This document shows positions 1 through 5,215 of a stretch of 5,215 nt of DNA, in pieces (position 1 is the first letter of the stretch; each line of letters opens with the position of its first letter). The stretch spans positions 1-5,215 of the forward strand of contig WJJN01000344.1 in NCBI GenBank assembly GCA_014729735.1, given 5' to 3'. The position numbers were made by a program, and so were the translations under genes. Under the pieces are notes generated by a model. That model had not been told where the DNA came from. It made no database searches and worked only from the letters and a program-made list of their open reading frames with translations. The DNA comes from Candidatus Zhuqueibacterota bacterium. Lineage in GTDB: Bacteria > Zhuqueibacterota > Zhuqueibacteria > Thermofontimicrobiales > Thiofontviventaceae.

Positions 1-2
1 AT

Positions 3-1217
3 ACGTGGGATTATTTCGAGTTTAGCCATATTGACACGATTCGTGATATGAAGACGTGTTATCCGGTTTATACCGTGGCTGCGAGTCCCGAATACGTCTG
101 GTTTGCGGCATCTGCAAGCGGCGTGCATCAGTTGCACAAAGTTAGCGGATCGATGACAACTTTTGATGGCACAAACAGCGCGATTGCCGGCGACTGGGTA
201 TGGACGATTGCCGTGGATGGGAATTATGTCTGGATCGGAACGTATGGACACGGCGTGAGTCGCTACCAAATTCCTTCCTCTTTATGGACCTGCTACCGTA
301 AAGCAGATGGATTGATCGATGAATCGGTGGAAGACATCGAGCTGTTTGAAGATGAAGCCTGGTTCGGCACACATCGCGGTTTAAGCCGGCTGAACGTCAG
401 CACAGGAGCTTTTCAAAATTATGATGTATTGAATAGTGATATTGGAACGATGCTAATCTATGCAGTCGGCGTAGACTCGCAGAGTGTCTGGCTAGGCCCC
501 CGATTGATCCATTATAATAAGGAAACGGATGTGTGGACAAAGATCGATACAACAGCAACCATATTTGCCAGGAAGAATATTTACTCGATTGAAATGGAGG
601 AAGACGATGTATGGTTCGGCGCAAATGACGGTGTGATTGCCCGCTACCGGAAATCGCCGGACGAATGGATCGTTTATGACAGCGCGAATACCGGTTGCCT
701 TGCGATCGTTTATGACCTCGATGTGGACGTAAATGGATTATGGTTCGCCTCTTTCGGAGATGGTGCCGGTCATTTCGATTTTCAATCAAACATTTGGGCG
801 AAATACGATACAACAAACAGCGGACTCACTCATGATAATGTAACATCTGTCGGCATAGACGGAAGTTATATCTGGTTCGGCACGTTGGGAGGAGGTATCA
901 GCCGGTTCAATATATCCACTAATGAATGGGTGACATTCGATGCAGCATCGACGGGAAATTCGCCCTATTTCGATTATATCTGGTCGCTTGCTATTGACGG
1001 AGATTATATTTGGGCGGGATCACATAGCTATGGCGTTTACCGCTACGAGAAATCGACCGGTGAGTGGGAGAATTTCAATCATCTGAATAGCCCCTTGCCC
1101 GAACGACGCGTTTATGATATTGCTGCGGACCGAAGACATGTCTGGATCAGCGTTTTTGCAACTGATAATTCACCGATCCCGCAGCGAACCGGCGGCGTGT
1201 GCCGTTACGGGGATGTA
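3..1217 (+). repeat. Tandem beta-propeller blade repeats (Reg_prop type), at least nine
   Basis: A motif of the form [VIL]W[FILA][GA]...G[VIL]..[YF] recurs about every 44 residues: near residues 17, 61, 104 (AW), 148, 188, 231, 275, 321 and 365. Clear copies are VWIGTYGHGVSRY, AWFGTHRGLSRLN, IWFGTLGGGISRFN and IWAGSHSYGVYRYE. Each is followed by a W..Y/F element (for example NEWVTFD, GEWENFN) and then a loop leading to the next blade. This pattern matches the propeller repeat found in periplasmic sensor regions of hybrid two-component systems and in many secreted proteins. The ninth copy (365-388) is looser, with an insertion before GGVCRYG. The array runs off the left edge, so the blade total is a minimum. 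Blade motifs are seen directly; the fold is inferred from the family. Confidence 0.85.
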
Positions 1218-3791
1218 TATCCACCGGTCATATCACATGCACCCATTTATGAGGAGCAGCCCTCTGCGCAGCCGGTGTTGATCATCAGTTCGATAAATGA
1301 TAATTTAACAGTGAAATCGGCGACTGTTAATTACAGATTATCCGGAGACCCCAATTTCCGGCAAGCCATTTTATCGCGCCGTTCCGGTGATACCTGGATC
1401 GGACAAATACCGTCTGTCGATGTCACCCCCGGCGTGATGGAATATTATCTTTCTGCCACTGACGGCAGGAATAATGCCACGCACCCTTACAGCAGCGCGA
1501 TAAATTCGCCGCATCGCTTCCCTGTTTACGACAGCGTTCCCCCGCGCATCAGCGCATCGATATCGTCTTCCCAGAAGTACATTGCCAGCAACACCGTAAT
1601 TAACGCCAGCGTTTCCATCGACGGAACGGGAAGCACGCCTTCTCTGCAAAACATAATGCTCGTACAATATTCGGATCTGGCGGCAGAAACAGCCCTGGAT
1701 TCTTCGGAAATCGAGTTTTCCATTTCATGGGAAGAAAAAAGCGAGAATTCCTATTCGTTCACCGGCTCCTTCAACAGCGGCATTTTGCCCCAAATGACGC
1801 GTGCCGTAAAACTAAAGATCACTGCCAGTGATAGTGGACATGATGCAGACGGACATCCTTTTGAGACAACAGTATTTTCAAATCCTTTGTTCAAATACAC
1901 GGGCGGTGGCTCTTCCATGGCGCAAATTAGCGCCCCGGATTCGATGGCAGTCGTTACCGGACTGGTAACAATTAGCGGAACGGCATATGATGAAAATTTC
2001 AAGCAATACACAGTAAGCTATCTTGACTCTCTGAACCAATCGAACGTTATTCAATCCTCTTTCGAGACCCGGCAGGATGCGATGCTGGCATCCTGGAACA
2101 CCGATGGTCTGGCTGAAGGCACATACCAAATTCTGCTCGAAGTGGAGAATATGGATGCGGCGATTTCCACGGCAATTGTGCCTGTTGTCCTGGACACGAC
2201 TCATCCGCGTTGCGAAATCACGAATCTGTCGGACAATATGATCACCGGGGGGCAGGTCGCTGTAATTGGCAGCGCGGCAGACAGGCATTTCAAAGAATAC
2301 TATCTCGAATACGGCGCCGGCATTAATCCTGCGAAATGGAACGCTGTCGGCGGAATTTTCAGACATCCGGTGGAAAACGATACACTCGGAACCTGGAACA
2401 CCCTGGGAATGAATGGCTATCACACCCTCCGGCTGCGGGTGATCGATGCGGCAGGACTTTCCAGCAGCATCACAAAAACAATTATTATCGATAATACGCA
2501 CACAAATGCCGTGATTTCCGCGCCTGTGGATCAGCAGCTCGTCACGCAGCAGGTCGAGATTCGCGGGACTGTGGCTGATGCAAATTTCAAAAGTTATGCT
2601 GTAGAATATGCATCGGCGCAGAATTACGATGATTGGATAACAATTTTCCGGGATACATCGGTTGTAAATACTGGACTTCTTGCGACATGGGATACCGGTG
2701 ACTTGAATGGCAGTTACTGTATTCGACTCACGGCATCAGATAAAAATGATTTTCGTAAGAAAGATTCAGTGACCGTCATCGTCGATAATCTGCCGCCGGT
2801 TGCGGAAATAAATTCACCGAAAGACAGCTCGCAAGTCGGCGGAATTGTGCCCGTATATGGCAGCGGTGCGGATGATAATTTTGCGGAATATATTCTGGAA
2901 TGGGGACAGGGCGATGATCCGTCGATCTGGACAAAGATCACCGGCACCCGTTATTTGTCGCCGGTTCACAGCGGACTTCTGGCTGAATGGAATACGGAAG
3001 GGAAAATCGGCAGTTATAGCCTGCGTCTCACTTCGATTGATAAATTGGGCTATATTGCGCAGGATCAAATCGGGGTGGATATTATCGGGGAAATCGATTC
3101 GAAGCTGGGCGGCTGCGTCCATTCTCCTGACGGGGTTATTAAATTTTGTTTTCCGCAAAATGCGATTTCCGGCAATCAATTCATCACCATTAATATCGAT
3201 GCGGATGCACCTGTTCAAAACGAAGACCTGCTCTGTCCTGTTTATAAAATTGCACCGGCAGGATTGAAATTGTCCAGGCACGGTGTTTTGCATGTCAAAT
3301 ATAATGATACTGTTTTATCGAAAATGACCGATCAACGCAAATTAGCGATCGTTACTCATACCGAAGCCGATTCGTCATGGGAGATCCTCGGCGGCACAAT
3401 GGACACGCAGGAGCAGAGTATCACGACGGCAGTTCGAAATGCGGGCTGGTATTCGCTGATTGAAGATAAAGCAACCGGCGGCGATCAGGAATTGCTCGAC
3501 CTATCGATTGAACCTCGGATATTTTCACCACGCGGTTCGGGACACAATAATGAAGCGCATATTTCTTTTTCGCTGGCAAGCGATTCGCAGGTGACCATCA
3601 ACATTTTCAATCTGGCAGGACGTTTGGTGAAAAAAGTATGCACGAATCGCTACATGAGTCGTGGCACAAACAGTATCGCCTGGGACGGCAGGGATAACGC
3701 CGGCAATTTCAATGTGAGTGGGCTGTACATTGTCACAATTCATTCCGGCAAAAAAACCGCCACAAAGACAGTGATGGTGTTGAATAATTAG
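3..3791 (+). CDS. Giant secreted multidomain protein, 5'-truncated: beta-propeller, Ig-like repeats, ZU5-like domain, T9SS/FlgD-like C-terminal domain
   Basis: The frame is open from the left edge to a TAG at 3789-3791, giving at least 1262 residues. The first visible ATG (base 48) has no purine-rich ribosome site and is not followed by a signal peptide. The 15 residues before it (TWDYFEFSHIDTIRD) look like the W..Y part of another propeller blade, so the real start is upstream. Domain order, counting M at base 48 as residue 1: nine Reg_prop-type blade motifs to about 390, two divergent Ig/Fn3-like domains (391-619), four tandem Ig-like repeats (624-1013), a ZU5-like domain (about 1016-1139), and a FlgD-like/T9SS type A domain (about 1148-1247). 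No membrane helix, kinase or enzymatic motif is visible, so it is best read as an extracellular binding or structural protein exported by T9SS. It is followed after 24 bases by a PorV-family gene. Substrate or ligand is unknown. The coding call is near certain; the secretion route is likely but inferred. Confidence 0.93.
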   Translation, partial: TWDYFEFSHIDTIRDMKTCYPVYTVAASPEYVWFAASASGVHQLHKVSGSMTTFDGTNSAIAGDWVWTIAVDGNYVWIGTYGHGVSRYQIPSSLWTCYRKADGLIDESVEDIELFEDEAWFGTHRGLSRLNVSTGAFQNYDVLNSDIGTMLIYAVGVDSQSVWLGPRLIHYNKETDVWTKIDTTATIFARKNIYSIEMEEDDVWFGANDGVIARYRKSPDEWIVYDSANTGCLAIVYDLDVDVNGLWFASFGDGAGHFDFQSNIWAKYDTTNSGLTHDNVTSVGIDGSYIWFGTLGGGISRFNISTNEWVTFDAASTGNSPYFDYIWSLAIDGDYIWAGSHSYGVYRYEKSTGEWENFNHLNSPLPERRVYDIAADRRHVWISVFATDNSPIPQRTGGVCRYGDVYPPVISHAPIYEEQPSAQPVLIISSINDNLTVKSATVNYRLSGDPNFRQAILSRRSGDTWIGQIPSVDVTPGVMEYYLSATDGRNNATHPYSSAINSPHRFPVYDSVPPRISASISSSQKYIASNTVINASVSIDGTGSTPSLQNIMLVQYSDLAAETALDSSEIEFSISWEEKSENSYSFTGSFNSGILPQMTRAVKLKITASDSGHDADGHPFETTVFSNPLFKYTGGGSSMAQISAPDSMAVVTGLVTISGTAYDENFKQYTVSYLDSLNQSNVIQSSFETRQDAMLASWNTDGLAEGTYQILLEVENMDAAISTAIVPVVLDTTHPRCEITNLSDNMITGGQVAVIGSAADRHFKEYYLEYGAGINPAKWNAVGGIFRHPVENDTLGTWNTLGMNGYHTLRLRVIDAAGLSSSITKTIIIDNTHTNAVISAPVDQQLVTQQVEIRGTVADANFKSYAVEYASAQNYDDWITIFRDTSVVNTGLLATWDTGDLNGSYCIRLTASDKNDFRKKDSVTVIVDNLPPVAEINSPKDSSQVGGIVPVYGSGADDNFAEYILEWGQGDDPSIWTKITGTRYLSPVHSGLLAEWNTEGKIGSYSLRLTSIDKLGYIAQDQIGVDIIGEIDSKLGGCVHSPDGVIKFCFPQNAISGNQFITINIDADAPVQNEDLLCPVYKIAPAGLKLSRHGVLHVKYNDTVLSKMTDQRKLAIVTHTEADSSWEILGGTMDTQEQSITTAVRNAGWYSLIEDKATGGDQELLDLSIEPRIFSPRGSGHNNEAHISFSLASDSQVTINIFNLAGRLVKKVCTNRYMSRGTNSIAWDGRDNAGNFNVSGLYIVTIHSGKKTATKTVMVLNN
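1218..1904 (+). other. Two divergent Ig/Fn3-like beta-sandwich domains
   Basis: Residues 391-495 begin with YPPVISHAPI and contain alternating hydrophobic strands, then DTWIGQIPSVDVTPG and MEYYLSATDGRNNAT. That ending is the usual 'strand, then Y.L.A.DG..N.T' close of an Ig-like domain in secreted bacterial proteins. Residues 496-619 begin SVPPRISASIS and end with LKITASDSGHDADGHP, a similar but longer module. The repeated VPP or YPP starts mark domain boundaries. They probably act as a spacer between the propeller and the regular Ig repeats. No enzymatic residues were recognised. Assignment rests on pattern, not on a profile match. Confidence 0.6.
1917..3086 (+). repeat. Four tandem ~97-residue Ig-like repeats
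   Basis: Repeat units start near bases 1917, 2208, 2505 and 2799. Each opens with a short I..P/L element (AQISAPDS, CEITNLSD, AVISAPVD, AEINSPKD). It continues with a V.G.A.D.NF..Y..EY block (GTAYDENFKQY, GSAADRHFKEY, GTVADANFKSY, GSGADDNFAEY), a L...WNT/WDT block (ASWNTDG, GTWNTLG, ATWDTGD, AEWNTEG), and a final Y.LRL...D strand. Units 1-3 end with a short Asp-containing linker (LDTTHP, DNTHT, DNLPP). Units 2-4 also hold a W..I/V element between the two blocks, which unit 1 lacks. Such repeats are common in large exported bacterial and archaeal proteins, where they extend the chain or mediate adhesion. At the DNA level the copies have diverged strongly, so this is an old duplication. Confidence 0.85.
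3093..3464 (+). other. ZU5-like beta domain
   Basis: Around residues 1016-1139 the segment LGGCVHSPDGVIKFCFPQNA followed by ISGNQFITINID matches the ZU5 start pattern 'GG.V.s.dG.v...P..A......I.i'. It is followed by a strand carrying PVYKIAPAGLKLSRHG and VLHVKYND, as ZU5-like domains carry a P.Y.I.P.G..F....L.i.Y stretch. It closes with WEILGG and NAGWYSLIED. In bacterial surface proteins this module often sits just before the C-terminal sorting region, as here. Three cysteines (1023, 1034, 1063) fall within it. I do not see the autoproteolytic HFS motif known from PIDD-type ZU5 domains. The assignment is by motif only and is moderately sure. Confidence 0.6.
3489..3788 (+). other. C-terminal FlgD-like Ig / T9SS type A sorting domain
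   Basis: Residues 1148-1247 show the full pattern of the family: IFSPRGSGHNNEAHISFSL, then VTINIFNLAGRLVKKV, a W-D-G-R-D-N-A-G turn (AWDGRDNAG), SGLYIVTIHSG, and a final KTVMVL strand ending three residues before the stop. The F-S-P start, [IV].[IV][FY][ND]..GR.V, WDG.D..G and SG.Y elements are shared by FlgD_ig and by the T9SS C-terminal sorting domain of FCB-group bacteria. Position at the extreme C terminus of a large exported protein supports a sorting role: recognition by the type IX translocon and, in characterised systems, removal by the PorU sortase. Cleavage or surface linkage here is inference. Confidence 0.82.
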
Positions 3792-3798
3792 TATCAAT

Positions 3799-3806
3799 AA
3801 AAGGGG
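3799..3806 (+). promoter_or_regulatory. Ribosome binding site of the PorV-like gene
   Basis: AAAAGGGG lies nine bases before the ATG at 3816, inside a 24-base intergenic gap. It fixes that ATG as the start. The gap holds no hairpin and no T-run, so nothing separates the two genes transcriptionally. Two TAA codons in the same frame (3798-3800 and 3807-3809) follow the TAG, so readthrough fusion of the two proteins is not expected. Confidence 0.8.
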
Positions 3807-3815
3807 TAATCAACG

Positions 3816-3881
3816 ATGCAAAAGATATACGGTATTTTGGTAATAATAATTCTCTTCGTCTCCTCCCAAAATGGAGCCGGT
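3816..3881 (+). other. Signal peptide of the PorV-like protein
   Basis: Residues 1-22 have a short charged start (MQK), a hydrophobic core (ILVIIILFV) and a polar SSQNGAG end. This fits Sec export with signal peptidase I cleavage near the AGQ site or slightly before it. No lipobox cysteine is present, so it is not a lipoprotein. The exact cut site is uncertain. Confidence 0.75.
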
Positions 3882-5215
3882 CAGATTTCTACCATAAGAA
3901 ATCAACTCTACATCGGTGCCCGCCCGATTGCAATGGGCGAGTCCTTTGTTGCCATCGCTGACGACGGAAATGCGGTTTACTGGAATCCCGCGGGATTACC
4001 TTCAATCGAAAGGTACGAAATTTACAGTATGTATGCCAATCTCTATAACACAGGAATCAACAATAATTACATTGCATGCGTATTGCCGTTCTCCGACCGA
4101 ATGGCGTTCGGACTGGATTGGTTCAATATCGGACTGGATGATGACGGGCTTGCTTTTTCCAGGAATAAATTCAATTTTTCAATGGGAATTCGTCTCTGGA
4201 AGGGATTATCATTAGGCGCCAATATGAAGCGGCTCATTACCGATGCGAGATTGGATGACTATTCACAAGGCACAGCGTCCGGTTGGGGTGCAGATTTCGG
4301 TATGTTATTTTCTGCCGGTGAATTTCTAAAATTCTTGCGCGGGTTAAAATTAGGTGTGATGGCTTATGACTTCACGAATACAAAAGTGCGATATGATAAT
4401 GGTGCTTCGGAAGCGATTTTGCATCGAAATATCCGTTACGGCGCGAGTTATGATTTCAAGAGGCTGTTATTTTTCGAACGCCCGCTGATTGCAATGGATA
4501 TCGACGATCGCCTCCATCTGGGGACAGAATTCTGGTTGCCTGCCGTGCTTAACTGCCAGATTGGTTTGCGCGCGGGACTGCAAAAGGATATTTATGATTA
4601 TGGTGAAAATGAAATGACCTACTCCTTCGGAACCGGACTGCGCTACCAAATCCGAAAACAATATTTACTATCATTCGACTATTCGTACACTGATTCACCG
4701 GCTCTATTGAACACAAGCCGCTTCTCCCTGGGATTTTCGTTTTCCCTGCCGCTATCGCCCGTCCGGATCGACAATGTCCGGATCGAGGATATCTTCGCAT
4801 CGCTGTATCCCTATCATTCCGAAAACAGATGCGGCGCAGTGACATGCACGTATCACGATGCAAAGAAACTGGACGTGGAAGTGCAATTTGTGCAGCCGGA
4901 TTATGATATTTACGGCGAAACTGACATAGTACTTAATCCGGAATTGCAGCCGGAAGACAGCGTGAAAACAGTGGAGTTGGTTCCTAATTTTTCGCACAAA
5001 ATTCTGGAAGCGCGGGGAGAGGATGTGATTCATGCGGAAGTCGTATTAAATCCGAAAACGCTGATGCGCACAAAATCCGAGCGGCAGACGAGTAATGAAT
5101 TCCGAATCTACGGCGTGGGAAAAATCAACTGGATGAACGGCGAGGAGCAGGCAGCAGCCTTTATTACGCCGGAAGATCCTTTGATCAGGGATCTTGCAGT
5201 AAAGATTATCGAACG
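3816..5215 (+). CDS. PorV/PorQ-family outer-membrane beta-barrel protein with extra C-terminal domain, 3'-truncated
   Basis: From the ATG at 3816 the frame stays open to the right edge: 466 complete codons with no stop. A signal peptide (MQKIYGILVIIILFVSS, cleavage around residues 17-22) leads into LYIGARPIAMGESFVAIADD and GNAVYWNPAGL. This is the family's signature of a G-A-x-x-x-A-M-G start, an ADD turn and NPAGL. Residues about 25-312 alternate as amphipathic strands of an outer-membrane barrel related to FadL/PorV, ending near LGFSFSLPLSP. In T9SS, PorV binds cargo C-terminal domains and hands them to the attachment complex; many genomes carry several paralogues. Characterised PorV ends soon after the barrel, whereas this protein continues for at least 150 residues. 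It follows a T9SS-type cargo gene at 24 bases, so the two are probably co-transcribed. The family call is strong; which paralogue it is, and its partner, are not established. Confidence 0.9.
   Translation, partial: MQKIYGILVIIILFVSSQNGAGQISTIRNQLYIGARPIAMGESFVAIADDGNAVYWNPAGLPSIERYEIYSMYANLYNTGINNNYIACVLPFSDRMAFGLDWFNIGLDDDGLAFSRNKFNFSMGIRLWKGLSLGANMKRLITDARLDDYSQGTASGWGADFGMLFSAGEFLKFLRGLKLGVMAYDFTNTKVRYDNGASEAILHRNIRYGASYDFKRLLFFERPLIAMDIDDRLHLGTEFWLPAVLNCQIGLRAGLQKDIYDYGENEMTYSFGTGLRYQIRKQYLLSFDYSYTDSPALLNTSRFSLGFSFSLPLSPVRIDNVRIEDIFASLYPYHSENRCGAVTCTYHDAKKLDVEVQFVQPDYDIYGETDIVLNPELQPEDSVKTVELVPNFSHKILEARGEDVIHAEVVLNPKTLMRTKSERQTSNEFRIYGVGKINWMNGEEQAAAFITPEDPLIRDLAVKIIE
4755..5215 (+). other. 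C-terminal extension of the PorV-like protein (putative beta-sandwich domain, incomplete)
   Basis: From about residue 314 the barrel pattern stops and a soluble, beta-rich region begins with VRIDNVRIEDIFASLYPYH. It carries CGAVTCTYHD, VEVQFVQPDYDIYGE, LNPELQPEDSVKTVELVPNF and HKILEARGEDVIHAEV. The order 'X-pattern strand, Y, L.P..S....L...F...IL' resembles a CARDB/Fn3-like beta-sandwich. The end of the window (INWMNGEEQAAAFITPEDP, then LIRDLAVKII) looks like the entry to a further domain. From memory, comparable W....AAFVT..DP segments follow beta-sandwich domains in outer-membrane proteins of Calditrichota/KSB1-type genomes; this is recollection, not a search result. Location is probably periplasmic. 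Function is unknown. Confidence 0.5.

Noticed and set aside
48..50. ATG at 48 as the start of the large gene
   Set aside because: The frame is open further upstream with blade-like sequence, there is no ribosome site, and no signal peptide follows.
397..816. Long minus-strand open stretch (and others at 1371-1667, 1878-2501, 2814-3293 and 4467-5033)
   Set aside because: They are antisense to well-supported domain-rich genes, their translations are low in recognisable motifs and rich in R/H/S, and none has supporting start signals.
3..1217. Hybrid two-component sensor kinase
   Set aside because: The propeller type fits, but no membrane helix, histidine kinase or receiver follows; the chain goes on into Ig-like repeats and a sorting domain.
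2845..3267. Plus-strand open stretch in another frame within the Ig/ZU5 region
   Set aside because: It overlaps the fourth Ig repeat and ZU5-like domain in the real frame, which shows clear motif conservation; its translation resembles no family.
3489..3788. Flagellar hook-capping protein FlgD
   Set aside because: Only the FlgD-type Ig fold is shared. The rest of the protein is a propeller and Ig repeats, and no flagellar gene is nearby.
3792..3815. Terminator or promoter between the two genes
   Set aside because: The 24 bases hold only in-frame stop codons and a ribosome site; there is no hairpin, T-run or room for a separate promoter, although one could lie inside the end of the first gene.
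3916..4215. Plus-strand open stretch within the PorV-like gene in another frame
   Set aside because: The overlapping frame from 3816 carries the signal peptide, the NPAGL signature and the barrel; this stretch is a shadow of it.
4761..4786. 11-base direct repeat GTCCGGATCGA (4761-4771 and 4776-4786)
   Set aside because: It lies in coding sequence and encodes the short repeat VRID/VRIE at the barrel-extension boundary. It is too short and isolated to suggest a site or mobile element end.

Overview
The window holds two co-directional genes on the + strand, both cut by the window edges, separated by only 24 bases. I see no RNA genes, insertion sequences, CRISPR arrays, origins or terminators. 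The sequence suggests an outer-membrane-bearing bacterium of the Fibrobacterota-Chlorobiota-Bacteroidota type that uses a type IX secretion system (T9SS); a Calditrichota, KSB1 or Ignavibacteria-like lineage would fit. This is inferred from the protein architectures (a giant multidomain secreted protein with a FlgD-like/T9SS C-terminal domain, next to a PorV/PorQ-family barrel), not from a marker gene.

Bases 3-3791 are the 3' part of a very large secreted protein. The reading frame is open through the left edge, and the residues before the first visible ATG (base 48) continue the beta-propeller, so the true start and signal peptide lie upstream. The visible domains in order are: nine propeller blade motifs of the 'two-component regulator propeller' type (about residues 1-390, counting M at base 48 as 1); two divergent Ig/Fn3-like domains (391-619); four tandem ~97-residue Ig-like repeats (624-1013); a ZU5-like beta domain (about 1016-1139); and a FlgD-like/T9SS type A C-terminal domain (about 1148-1247).

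Bases 3816-5215 are the 5' part of a PorV/PorQ-family outer-membrane protein, with a clear ribosome binding site, a signal peptide, the family's N-terminal ARPIAMG...NPAGL signature and a barrel of about 290 residues. After the barrel comes a further domain of at least 150 residues, which standard PorV lacks, and the frame is still open at the right edge.

The two genes probably form one transcriptional unit. PorV escorts T9SS cargo from the translocon to the attachment complex, so a cargo-like protein followed directly by a PorV-family gene suggests a dedicated pair for surface display or release. That functional link is inference from gene order and family knowledge.
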